The notes under the pieces were generated by a model that did not search any database, was not told the DNA's origin, and worked only from the letters and a program-made list of their open reading frames with translations. This document shows, one piece after another, positions 5,922-12,684 of a stretch of 17,443 nt of DNA. How positions within the stretch are numbered: position 1 is the first letter of the stretch; the number at the start of each line of letters is the position of its first letter. Location of the stretch: positions 245 through 17,687 of the forward strand of contig VBAF01000038.1 of assembly GCA_005884705.1 (NCBI GenBank). Direction: 5' to 3'. The position numbers and the translations under genes are program-made. The stretch is from Alphaproteobacteria bacterium. GTDB taxonomy: Bacteria; Pseudomonadota; Alphaproteobacteria; Reyranellales; Reyranellaceae.

Positions 5922-7712
5922 ATGACTTATACCGCCCCGCTGGCCGACATGCGTTTCGCGCTGCGCGAAGTCGCCGGCCTGGGCAAGGTGGCCGCACTGC
6001 CGGGCTACGAGCACGCCACCGATGACACGGTCGATGCCGTGCTCGAGGAGGCGGCCAAGCTGGCCGGAAACGGCCTGGCGCCGCTCAACCGCGAGGGCGA
6101 CAAGGCCGGTGCCAAGCTCGAGAACGGGGTGGTCCGCACCGCACCCGGCTTCACCGCCATCTACAAGGAGTTCGTCGACGGTGGCTGGAATTCCCTGCCC
6201 TTCGATCCCGAGTTCGGCGGCCAGGGCATGCCGTGGCTTCTCGCCACCAGCGTGCAGGAGATGTGGCAGGCGGCCAACATGGGCTTCGGCCTGGTGCTGC
6301 TGCTGAACCAGGGTGCGATCGACGCCATCCACCATCACGGCTCGGCCGAGCAAAAAGCCGCCTACCTGCCCAAGATGATCTCGGGCGAATGGACCGGGAC
6401 GATGAACCTCACCGAGCCGCAGGCCGGCTCCGATCTCGGCCAGCTCAAGAGCCGGGCGGTCAGGAACGGCGACCATTATCTCGTCACCGGCCAGAAGATC
6501 TTCATCACCTACGGCGAACACGACCTCACCGAGAACATCGTCCACCTGGTGCTGGCGCGCACCCCCGACGCACCGGCCGGCGTGCGCGGCATCTCGCTGT
6601 TCATCGTGCCGAAATTCCTGCCCGGCCCCGACGGCAAGCCGGGAAAGCGCAACGACCTGCGCTGCGTGTCGCTCGAGCACAAGCTCGGCATCCATGCCAG
6701 CCCGACCTGCGTGATGAGCTTCGGCGACGACGGCGGCGCGGTCGGCTCGCTTGTCGGCGAGGAAGGCCGCGGCCTCTCCTACATGTTCACGATGATGAAT
6801 AATGCGCGGCTGGCGGTCGGCATCCAGGGCCTGGCGATCGCCGAGCGCGCCTACCAGCAGGCGGCGGCGTTCGCCAAGAGCCGCGTGCAATCCAAGGATG
6901 ACGGCAGCGCGCAGCCGCAGTCGGTCTCGATCCTGCACCACGCCGACGTGCGGCGTATGCTGATGAGCATGCGCGCCCAGATCGAGGCGATGCGCGCCTT
7001 GGGTTACTACACCGCCGCCGGCATCGACGGCGCGCTGCGCCATCCCGACAAGGAAGCGGCGCGCAGGACGCAGGACCGCGTCGACCTGCTGATCCCGATC
7101 GTCAAGGCCTGGTTCACCGATCTCGGCAACGAGATCGCCTCGACCGGCGTGCAGATCCATGGCGGCATGGGCTTCATCGAGGAGACCGGCGCCGCCCAGC
7201 ACCTGCGCGACGCGCGCATCCTGCCGATCTACGAAGGCACCAACGGCATCCAGGCGCGCGACCTGGTCGGCCGCAAGGTTGCCAAGGATGGCGGCGAGAC
7301 CATGCTTGCCCTGGTGGCCGAGATGCGGGCCACCGCCGAGGAGATGAAAGCCGCGCCCGGCGACGACCTCGCCGCGGTCCGCGCCGGCGTGATGGCCGCG
7401 GCGGACGCGCTGGAGGACGCCACCCGATGGGTCGCGCAGTCGGTCAAGGGCGACCTGGTGAAGGCGCTGGCGGGCTCGGTGCCGTTCCTGCGGCTCGCCG
7501 GCACGGCACTCGGCGGCTGGCTGCTGGCCCGCAGCGCCCTGGTGGCCCAGGGCAAGCTCGCGACGCGCGACGGCGACCCGGCCTTCCTGGAAGCCAAGCT
7601 GATCACCGCGCGCTTCTACGCCGAGGTCATCCTGCCGCCGGCGCTCGCCCAGCTCGGGCCGATGAAAGCCGCCGGGCGCACGGTATTCGCGCTGACGGAG
7701 GACCAGTTCTGA
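5922..7712 (+). CDS. Acyl-CoA dehydrogenase with C-terminal extension domain
   Basis: The 596-residue flavoprotein has the standard acyl-CoA dehydrogenase core plus the C-terminal domain found in the roughly 600-residue branch (often annotated DmdC/FadE-like). Landmarks are PFDPEFGGQG (93-102) in the N-terminal domain, TMNLTEPQAGSDLG (160-173) in the FAD-binding beta domain, GIQIHGG-type QIHGGMGFIEE (411-421), and the catalytic base Glu438 in IYEGTNGIQ. It introduces a trans-2 double bond into an acyl-CoA thioester, passing electrons to ETF. In DmdC the substrate is 3-methylmercaptopropionyl-CoA, but chain specificity is not readable here. ATG 5922 is set by a strong ribosome binding site. 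The gene leads an operon: its TGA overlaps the CTG start candidate of the P450 gene. Confidence 0.95.
   Translation: MTYTAPLADMRFALREVAGLGKVAALPGYEHATDDTVDAVLEEAAKLAGNGLAPLNREGDKAGAKLENGVVRTAPGFTAIYKEFVDGGWNSLPFDPEFGGQGMPWLLATSVQEMWQAANMGFGLVLLLNQGAIDAIHHHGSAEQKAAYLPKMISGEWTGTMNLTEPQAGSDLGQLKSRAVRNGDHYLVTGQKIFITYGEHDLTENIVHLVLARTPDAPAGVRGISLFIVPKFLPGPDGKPGKRNDLRCVSLEHKLGIHASPTCVMSFGDDGGAVGSLVGEEGRGLSYMFTMMNNARLAVGIQGLAIAERAYQQAAAFAKSRVQSKDDGSAQPQSVSILHHADVRRMLMSMRAQIEAMRALGYYTAAGIDGALRHPDKEAARRTQDRVDLLIPIVKAWFTDLGNEIASTGVQIHGGMGFIEETGAAQHLRDARILPIYEGTNGIQARDLVGRKVAKDGGETMLALVAEMRATAEEMKAAPGDDLAAVRAGVMAAADALEDATRWVAQSVKGDLVKALAGSVPFLRLAGTALGGWLLARSALVAQGKLATRDGDPAFLEAKLITARFYAEVILPPALAQLGPMKAAGRTVFALTEDQF
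7697..7702 (+). promoter_or_regulatory. Ribosome binding site pointing to a CTG start of the P450
   Basis: GGAGGA within the last codons of the acyl-CoA dehydrogenase gene is followed after six bases by CTG (7709-7711), which overlaps the TGA stop as CTGA. No ATG, GTG or TTG in the P450 frame lies near it. Confidence 0.6.
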
Positions 7713-8959
7713 CCGACGGCCTGATCGAGCTGCCGGCCGACGAGGCGCAAGCCTTCGCCGAACGCTTCGATCTGGTGGCGCTCGAGCCCGCCTTCCTCGC
7801 CGATCCGTTCCCCTACTATCACGCGCTGCGCCGCTTCGCGCCGCTCAAGCGCCTGCCCGACGGCAGCGTGTTCCTGTCGCGCTACGCCGACGTCGCGGTC
7901 TGCTATCGCGACCCGCGCATGAGCTCCGACAAGAAAGCCGAGTTCGGGCCGAAATTCGGGACCGGCACGCCACTCTACCGACATCACACGACCAGCCTGG
8001 TGTTCAACGACCCGCCGCTGCACACGCGCGTGCGCAAGCTGCTGGCCGCCGCCTTCACGCCGCGCGCGCTGGCAGCGATGCCGGCCCGCATCGAGGCCGT
8101 GGTCGACGGGCTGATCGCACGCCACGCCGCGGCCCGCCGTATGGACCTGGTCGAGGACTTCGCCTTCCGCCTGCCCGTCGAGGTGATCTGCGACATGCTG
8201 GGCGTCCCGGCGGGCGACCGCGCGCCGTTCCGCCGCTATTCGCTGGCGATCCTGGGCGCGCTCGAGCCGGTCGCCGGACCGGAGCGGCAGGCGGCCGGCA
8301 ATGCCGCGGTCGCCGAGTTCTCGGCCTATCTCGACGCGCTGATCGCCGATCGCGCCACGCGGCCGGCCGACGACCACGACATCCTGGGCACGCTGATCCA
8401 CGGCACCGTCGACGGCGAGAAGCTGACGCACGATGAGCTGGTCCAGAACTGCATCTTCCTGCTGAACGCCGGCCACGAGACCACGACCAACCTGATCGGC
8501 AACACGGTCGACGCGCTGCTGCGCTTTCCCGACCAGCTCGCCCGGGTCAGGGCCGATCCCGGCCTGCTCAAGAGCTGTATCGAGGAGGGTCTGCGCTTCG
8601 AGAGCTCCAACCAGCTCGGCAACCGCCGGCTCTCGGCCGAGCTGGAGATCGGCGGCGAGCGGCTGGCGGCCGGCACCTACATCCATATCGGCATCGGCGC
8701 CGCCAACCGCGATCCGGCGCAGTTCGCCGAGCCCGACCGCTTCGATGCGGGCCGCGAGCCCAACCGGCACTTCGCCTTCGGCTCGGGCGTCCATATGTGC
8801 CTGGGCGCGGTGCTGGCGCGACTCGAAGGCACGATCGCGATCGGCAGGCTGGTGGCGCAGCTCGACGGCCTGGCCTGCGACGGTGCCGGCGAGCGCGGCG
8901 GCCGCGCCCGCTTCCGCGGCTTCAACCGCTATCCGATCGCCTGGGAGAAACCGCGGTGA
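7709..8959 (+). CDS. Cytochrome P450
   Basis: This is a soluble bacterial class I type P450, 416 residues if counted from CTG 7709. The proximal-loop haem motif FAFGSGVHMCLG contains the thiolate ligand Cys364. The I-helix oxygen-activation motif is AGHETT (254-259), and the K-helix ExxR is Glu293-Gly-Leu-Arg296. NDPPLHTRVRKL (100-111) is the C-helix region. It inserts an oxygen atom into an organic substrate using electrons from a ferredoxin or flavodoxin, neither of which is encoded here. The start is uncertain: a good ribosome binding site points to CTG, while the first ordinary codon is GTG 7775, which would give 394 residues and still keep the ALEPAFLADPFPYYHALR segment where many P450s begin. 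Its stop overlaps the next gene by four bases (GTGA). Confidence 0.95.
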   Translation: MTDGLIELPADEAQAFAERFDLVALEPAFLADPFPYYHALRRFAPLKRLPDGSVFLSRYADVAVCYRDPRMSSDKKAEFGPKFGTGTPLYRHHTTSLVFNDPPLHTRVRKLLAAAFTPRALAAMPARIEAVVDGLIARHAAARRMDLVEDFAFRLPVEVICDMLGVPAGDRAPFRRYSLAILGALEPVAGPERQAAGNAAVAEFSAYLDALIADRATRPADDHDILGTLIHGTVDGEKLTHDELVQNCIFLLNAGHETTTNLIGNTVDALLRFPDQLARVRADPGLLKSCIEEGLRFESSNQLGNRRLSAELEIGGERLAAGTYIHIGIGAANRDPAQFAEPDRFDAGREPNRHFAFGSGVHMCLGAVLARLEGTIAIGRLVAQLDGLACDGAGERGGRARFRGFNRYPIAWEKPR

Positions 8960-9441
8960 AAGTTCAGGACATCGTCGACAGGTTGCTCGAGCGCGCGATC
9001 GCCGCCGCCGCTCGCAGCCCGAACCAAATCCGCCGGGTCGGTGCGGTTCTGGTCACCGCCGACCGGCAGGTGGAGATCGCGGCGTGCAACAGCTTTCCGC
9101 CGGGCATCAAACAGCTCCCGGAGCGCGCCGTCGGCGACAACCGCTTCATCTGGCTCGAACATGCCGAGCGCGCCGCGATCTTCGAGGCCGCACGACGCGG
9201 GCTCGCCACCGACGGCGGCGCGCTGGTGTCGACCTACTTCCCGTGCACCGACTGCGCCCGGGCGATCGTCCAGGCCGGCGTGACGACGGTCGCAACGCCG
9301 CGTCCCGAATACGACGACCCGGTATGGGGCGAGTCGTTCCGCACCTCCGCCGCCATCCTCGCCGAAGGCGCCGTGGAGGTGGTCTTCCTCACGGAGGACC
9401 AGGAGCAGATCCATCGGAAGATCTGGGCGGTTCCTTCGTAA
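8956..9441 (+). CDS. CMP/dCMP deaminase-like zinc hydrolase
   Basis: The 161-residue product has the cytidine/deoxycytidylate deaminase zinc signature: HAERAAIFEA with ligand His69 and proton-shuttle Glu71, and PCTDCA with ligands Cys97 and Cys100. The N-terminal RRVGAVLVTADRQV strand pair fits the same fold. The region after the second zinc motif, with DDPVWGESFRTS (120-131), resembles dCMP deaminase-like proteins rather than tRNA adenosine deaminases. It would release ammonia from a cytosine-type or related amino-substituted ring; the substrate is not certain. The GTG start overlaps the P450 stop (GTGA), with GGGAG about eight bases upstream, so translation is probably coupled. Pairing with a P450 and an acyl-CoA dehydrogenase is unusual for a housekeeping nucleotide enzyme. 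Confidence 0.9.
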   Translation: MKVQDIVDRLLERAIAAAARSPNQIRRVGAVLVTADRQVEIAACNSFPPGIKQLPERAVGDNRFIWLEHAERAAIFEAARRGLATDGGALVSTYFPCTDCARAIVQAGVTTVATPRPEYDDPVWGESFRTSAAILAEGAVEVVFLTEDQEQIHRKIWAVPS

Positions 9442-9451
9442 GACGCCGACA

Positions 9452-9472
9452 CCTCCCAGAAGACTGGGGAGG
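9452..9472 (+). terminator. Possible plus-strand hairpin after the deaminase gene
   Basis: CCTCCCAG and CTGGGGAGG pair around an AAGA loop with one bulged G, ten bases after the deaminase stop. There is no T-run after it on the plus strand, so it may be only a 3'-end protecting stem, or help termination together with the next hairpin. Confidence 0.4.
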
Positions 9473-9506
9473 ACAAAAGAAAACGCCCGGTGTCACCACC
9501 GGGCGT
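9473..9506 (-). terminator. Intrinsic terminator of the ribosomal-protein operon
   Basis: A perfect ten-base-pair stem, ACGCCCGGTG with CACCGGGCGT (9483-9506), has a four-base loop. Read on the minus strand it runs straight into TTTTCTTTTG (9482 downward), the classic U-tract. It lies 26 bases past the rplQ stop and ends the long minus-strand operon. On the plus strand the U-tract is poor (CCTTGC), so any effect on the P450/deaminase transcript would be weaker. Confidence 0.9.
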
Positions 9507-9532
9507 CCTTGCATTCCATCCGTCGACGAAGC

Positions 9533-9955
9533 CTACGCCGCCTCCTGCTGCTCCGCGGGCTCGGCCGAGGGGCCGCTGTCCTGACCCTTGGCGGCGGTGT
9601 CGCGCTCGACGAACTCGATCACCGCCATCGGCGCCATGTCGCCGAAACGGAGGCCCGCCTTGAGGACGCGCAGGTAGCCGCCGCTGCGCTTGGCATAGCG
9701 CGGACCCAGCGTGGTGAACAGCTTGTCGGCGACATAGGGATCGCGCAGGAAGCCGATCGCCTGGCGGCGGGCATGCAGCCCGCCCTTCTTGCCGAGCGTC
9801 ACCAGCTTCTCGACGATCGGACGCAGGTCCTTCGCCTTGTGCAGCGTGGTCGTGATCTGCTCGTGCTTGATCAGCGCGCCGGCCAGATTCATGAACATCG
9901 CCTTGCGATGCTCGGCGGTGCGGTGGAACTTCCGGCCGCGATTGTTGTGACGCAT
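9533..9955 (-). CDS. rplQ: 50S ribosomal protein L17 (bL17)
   Basis: The 140-residue product begins MRHNNRGRKFHRTAEHRKAM, the unmistakable bL17 N-terminus, and continues with the conserved KHEQITTT and AKDLRPIVEKLVTL segments. bL17 is a bacteria-specific large-subunit protein near the peptide exit tunnel. The conserved core ends at about residue 120 with AVIEFVERD; the rest is an acidic, Ala/Gln/Glu-rich tail longer than in Escherichia coli. It is the last gene of the alpha operon, 21 bases after rpoA and with AAGG about ten bases before its ATG, and is followed by the operon terminator. Confidence 0.98.
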   Translation of the reverse strand: MRHNNRGRKFHRTAEHRKAMFMNLAGALIKHEQITTTLHKAKDLRPIVEKLVTLGKKGGLHARRQAIGFLRDPYVADKLFTTLGPRYAKRSGGYLRVLKAGLRFGDMAPMAVIEFVERDTAAKGQDSGPSAEPAEQQEAA

Positions 9956-9976
9956 GACTGTTGTCCTTCCGACGGC

Positions 9977-10993
9977 CTAATACGGCTCTTCCAGGCGCTT
10001 GGCCATTTCCTCGATGTTGTCCGGCGGCCAGCCCGGGATCTCCATGCCGAGGTGCAGGCCCATGCCGGCCAGCACTTCCTTGATCTCGTTGAGCGACTTG
10101 CGGCCGAAGTTCGGGGTGCGCAGCATCTCCGCCTCGGTCTTCTGAACCAGATCGCCGATGTAGATGATGTTGTCGTTCTTCAGGCAGTTGGCCGAGCGGA
10201 CCGACAGCTCGAGCTCGTCGACCTTGCGCAGCAGGTTGCGGTTGAACGGGAAGTCGTCCTGCTGCTCCTCCTTGCGGACCTCGCGCGGCTCCTCGAAGTT
10301 GATGAAGAGCTGGAGCTGGTCCTGCAGGATGCGGGCGGCGAGCGCCACGGCGTCGGCCGGAGCGGTCGTGCCGTTGGTCTCGACCGTCATCGACAGCTTG
10401 TCGTAGTCGGTGACCTGGCCGACGCGGCTGTTCTCGATCTTGTAGGACACGCGCCTGACCGGGCTGAACACCGAGTCGACCGGGATCAGGCCGATCGGCG
10501 CGTCCTCCGGGCGGTTCGCCGAGGCCGGGACATAGCCCTTGCCGGTGGCGACCATCAGCTCCATCGAGATCGAGGCGCCGTCGTCGAGCGTGCAGATCAG
10601 GTGCTTGGGATCCATGATCTGGACGTCGCCCGGCAGCTCGATCATGCCGGCGGTGACCTCGCCGGGGCCGACCGCGCGCAGGTAGAGACGCTGCGGGCGG
10701 TCGCCCTGCATCTTCACCGCCATCGCCTTGATGTTCAGCACGATGTCGACGACGTCCTCGCGGACGCCGGGAATCGAGGAGAACTCGTGCAGCACGTTGT
10801 CGATCTTGATCGACGTGACGGCGGCACCCTGGAGCGACGACAGCAGCACGCGGCGCAGCGCATTGCCGAGCGTCAGGCCGAAGCCGCGCTCGAGCGGCTC
10901 GGCGACGATCGTCGCGGTACGGCCAGGATCGACGCCTGCCTCGGTGACAAGCTTCTCGGGCTTGATGAGATCTTGCCAGTTCTTCTGAAGCAC
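9977..10993 (-). CDS. rpoA: DNA-directed RNA polymerase subunit alpha
   Basis: The 338-residue alpha subunit nucleates RNA polymerase assembly as a dimer and contacts promoter UP elements and activators. The N-terminal domain (about 1-235) carries GFGLTLGNALRRVLLSS (37-53), with the dimerisation/beta-binding arginines. A linker (about 236-255) leads to the C-terminal domain with the two HhH motifs: LSVRSANCLKND (Arg266 matches the DNA-contacting Arg265 of E. coli) and FGRKSLNEI. The ATG is absent; translation starts at GTG 10993, with a GAGAGGT ribosome binding site nine bases before it. A 100-base leader containing two hairpins separates it from rpsK, far more than elsewhere in this operon, which hints at separate control of rpoA. 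Confidence 0.98.
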   Translation of the reverse strand: MLQKNWQDLIKPEKLVTEAGVDPGRTATIVAEPLERGFGLTLGNALRRVLLSSLQGAAVTSIKIDNVLHEFSSIPGVREDVVDIVLNIKAMAVKMQGDRPQRLYLRAVGPGEVTAGMIELPGDVQIMDPKHLICTLDDGASISMELMVATGKGYVPASANRPEDAPIGLIPVDSVFSPVRRVSYKIENSRVGQVTDYDKLSMTVETNGTTAPADAVALAARILQDQLQLFINFEEPREVRKEEQQDDFPFNRNLLRKVDELELSVRSANCLKNDNIIYIGDLVQKTEAEMLRTPNFGRKSLNEIKEVLAGMGLHLGMEIPGWPPDNIEEMAKRLEEPY

Positions 10994-11024
10994 GGGGGGC
11001 TACCTCTCTAGACCGATTGGTTCA

Positions 11025-11046
11025 CGCGAGCCCGACAGGACTCGCG
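11025..11046 (-). promoter_or_regulatory. Hairpin in the rpoA leader
   Basis: CGCGAG and CTCGCG form a six-base-pair stem with a ten-base loop, between the terminator-like hairpin at 11060-11086 and the rpoA ribosome binding site. Its role is unknown; it may limit leader decay or compete with other folds. Confidence 0.45.
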
Positions 11047-11055
11047 GCACATTCG

Positions 11056-11086
11056 AAAAGAGCCGGCGCAGGATGCGCCGAGGCTC
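11056..11086 (-). terminator. Terminator-like hairpin between rpsK and rpoA
   Basis: On the minus strand GAGC, a CT bulge and CGGCGCA pair with TGCGCCG and GCTC around a TCC loop, eleven pairs in all, and TTTT follows at once (11059-11056). It lies eight bases beyond the rpsK stop and upstream of rpoA in the same operon. The U-run is short, so partial termination, attenuation or a 3'-end stabiliser after RNA processing are all possible. Confidence 0.65.
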
Positions 11087-11093
11087 GGGGACT

Positions 11094-11513
11094 TCAGACG
11101 CGACGACGCTTCGGCGGACGGCAGCCGTTGTGCGGGATCGGCGTCACGTCGCGGATCGAGGTGACGGCGAGGCCGACGGCCTGCAGCGCGCGCAGCGCCG
11201 ACTCGCGGCCCGAACCGGGACCGCGCACCATGATCTCGATCGTGCGCATGCCATGCTCCATCGCCTTGCGGCCGGCACCCTCGGCCGCCATCTGGGCGGC
11301 GAACGGCGTCGACTTGCGCGAGCCCTTGAAGCCCTGCTGGCCCGACGACGACCAGGCGATGGTGTTGCCCTGCGCGTCGGTGATCGTGACGATCGTGTTG
11401 TTGAAGCTGGCGTTCACGTGGGCCACGCCGGCGATGATGTTCTTGCGCTCCCGGCGACGGGGACGTGCCGCAGCGGTGGCGGCACCGCTGGCGGCGGCGG
11501 CTGGCTTGGCCAT
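11094..11513 (-). CDS. rpsK: 30S ribosomal protein S11 (uS11)
   Basis: The 139-residue product contains the uS11 core: GVAHVNASFNNTIVTITD (29-46), AWSSSGQQGFKGSRKSTPFA (53-72) and the C-terminal DVTPIPHNGCRPPKRRRV. uS11 sits on the platform of the small subunit beside S7 and helps shape the E-site and Shine-Dalgarno region. The N-terminus has an Ala-rich stretch (AAAASGAATAAA, 5-16) before the basic RPRRRERKN, making it about ten residues longer than the E. coli protein, as is common in Alphaproteobacteria. It lies 15 bases after rpsM. Confidence 0.98.
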   Translation of the reverse strand: MAKPAAAASGAATAAARPRRRERKNIIAGVAHVNASFNNTIVTITDAQGNTIAWSSSGQQGFKGSRKSTPFAAQMAAEGAGRKAMEHGMRTIEIMVRGPGSGRESALRALQAVGLAVTSIRDVTPIPHNGCRPPKRRRV

Positions 11514-11528
11514 GATGTCGATCCCCTC

Positions 11529-11906
11529 TTACTTCGTCACTTTTTTCTTGCCGGCGATCGGCTTGGCCGGGCCCTTGCGGGTGCGCGCATTGGTGTGCGT
11601 GCGCTGGCCATGGACCGGCAGCCCGCGGCGATGCCGCAAGCCGCGGTAGCAGGCGAGGTCCATCAACCGCTTGATGTTCATCGACACCTCGCGGCGGAGA
11701 TCGCCCTCGACCGAGTAGTCGCGGTCGATCGTCTCGCGGATACGGATGACCTCGTCGTCGGTCAGCGTGTTGACGCGCCGCGACTGATCGATCCCCACTT
11801 TCCCCAGGATCTCCCTGGCTTTCGCCGGACCAATCCCATGGATGTACTGCAGCCCCACAACCACCCGTTTGGCGGTGGGGATGTTGATGCCGGCTATACG
11901 AGCCAA
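11529..11906 (-). CDS. rpsM: 30S ribosomal protein S13 (uS13)
   Basis: The 125-residue product shows the full uS13 signature: MARIAGINIP at the start, the helix-hairpin-helix GIGPAKAREIL (25-35), YRGLRHRRGLPVHGQRT (87-103) and the basic tail NARTRKGPAKPIAGKKK that reaches the P-site tRNA. uS13 is in the 30S head and forms intersubunit bridges with the 50S subunit. Translation starts at TTG 11906, supported by AAGGAG eight bases upstream; no ATG fits the conserved MARIAG beginning. It is the first gene after a near-consensus promoter and heads the alpha section of the block. Confidence 0.98.
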   Translation of the reverse strand: MARIAGINIPTAKRVVVGLQYIHGIGPAKAREILGKVGIDQSRRVNTLTDDEVIRIRETIDRDYSVEGDLRREVSMNIKRLMDLACYRGLRHRRGLPVHGQRTHTNARTRKGPAKPIAGKKKVTK

Positions 11907-11931
11907 AGTTGCAACTCCTTCAATGACTTAC

Positions 11932-11949
11932 GGCGCGCTCACGCGCGCC
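11932..11949 (-). promoter_or_regulatory. Leader hairpin upstream of rpsM
   Basis: A perfect seven-pair stem GGCGCGC/GCGCGCC is closed by the loop GTGA, a stable GNRA-type tetraloop, on the minus strand. It lies about 11 bases before the AAGGAG ribosome binding site of rpsM (11920-11915), in the 5' untranslated region predicted from the promoter at 11986-12013. It could be a repressor-protein binding site or simply a stabilising stem. Confidence 0.55.
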
Positions 11950-11985
11950 CGTCCGACGTTCCGCTGGGCCCCGGAAAAGCGCGCG

Positions 11986-12013
11986 ATTATAGGGATCGCC
12001 GCCCCCGAGTCAA
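11986..12013 (-). promoter_or_regulatory. Sigma-70 promoter of the alpha operon (rpsM-rpsK-rpoA-rplQ)
   Basis: On the minus strand a TTGACT -35 box (12013-12008) and a perfect TATAAT -10 box (11991-11986) are 16 bases apart, which stands out strongly in this GC-rich DNA. Transcription would begin near 11979 and give a leader of about 70 bases before the rpsM TTG. The promoter occupies the 122-base gap between adk and rpsM. Confidence 0.85.
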
Positions 12014-12028
12014 CGGATGCTCCGATTG

Positions 12029-12679
12029 TCAAGCCCCTGCCAAAACGGCACGGATTTGACGGTAAACCTCGTCCATCGCAGCCATCCCATCGACCTTCTT
12101 GAGGATGCCCTCGGCCCGGTAGTAGGGCAGCAGGGGCTCGGTCTGGGCGCGATAGGCGGCCATGCGTGTCTTCATGGTATCTGCATTATCGTCCTTGCGG
12201 CGGGTGAACTCCTTCGACCCGCAGACGTCGCAGATCCCATCGACCTTCGGCCGCTTGAACTTGTTGTGGTAGCCGGTGCCGCACTTGGCACAGGTGAAGC
12301 GGCCAACCACGCGCTCGGTCAGTGCCGCCTCGTCCACGTCCATCTCGATCACCTTGTCGAGCTTCTTGCCCGACTTGGCGAGCATGGCATCGAGCGCGGC
12401 GGCCTGCGCCTCGGTGCGCGGAAAGCCGTCCAGGATGAAGCCCTTGGCGGCATCCGGCTGGCCGATCCGGCTCTCGATCAGGCCGACCATCAGCTCGTCC
12501 GGCACCAGCTTGCCGGCCTCCATGATGCCCTTGGCCTTCTGGCCAAGCGCGCTGCCCGAGGCGACGGCGGCGCGCAGCATGTCGCCGGTCGAGAGCTGGA
12601 CAAGGCCGAGGTCGTTCTGCAGCCGCTGGGCCTGGGTGCCTTTTCCCGCCCCCGGCGGGCCCAGGAGAATGATGTTCAT
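12029..12679 (-). CDS. adk: Adenylate kinase, zinc-LID type
   Basis: The 216-residue enzyme converts ATP + AMP to two ADP in the cytoplasm. It has the P-loop GPPGAGKGT (7-15), the AMP-site LSTGDMLR (29-36), DGFPRT (84-89) and the LID arginines in RRKDDNADT (160-168). The LID carries four cysteines, CAKC (130, 133) and CDVC (150, 153), so it binds structural zinc like the Gram-positive and some alphaproteobacterial enzymes rather than using the hydrogen-bond network of E. coli Adk. It begins five bases after secY, so it belongs to the spc transcript; its placement between secY and rpsM is a hallmark of many alphaproteobacteria. The stop is followed by a gap with its own promoter. Confidence 0.97.
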   Translation of the reverse strand: MNIILLGPPGAGKGTQAQRLQNDLGLVQLSTGDMLRAAVASGSALGQKAKGIMEAGKLVPDELMVGLIESRIGQPDAAKGFILDGFPRTEAQAAALDAMLAKSGKKLDKVIEMDVDEAALTERVVGRFTCAKCGTGYHNKFKRPKVDGICDVCGSKEFTRRKDDNADTMKTRMAAYRAQTEPLLPYYRAEGILKKVDGMAAMDEVYRQIRAVLAGA

Positions 12680-12684
12680 CGTGC

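Noticed and set aside
5634..7202. A 522-codon minus-strand open frame under the acyl-CoA dehydrogenase
   Set aside because: No recognisable domain, composition of a shadow frame, and it runs across the divergent intergenic gap into the hydratase gene in the wrong frame.
7616..8794. A 392-codon minus-strand open frame under the P450
   Set aside because: The plus-strand P450 has all signature motifs; the antisense product shows none.
11907..12028. Search for rpmJ (L36) between adk and rpsM
   Set aside because: No short frame with the four-Cys/His L36 pattern is present on the minus strand there; its absence fits alphaproteobacterial gene order.
12027..12032. TTGACA on the minus strand overlapping the adk stop, as a second -35 box
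   Set aside because: No -10-like hexamer lies 16-18 bases downstream; the TTGACT/TATAAT pair nearby is much better.
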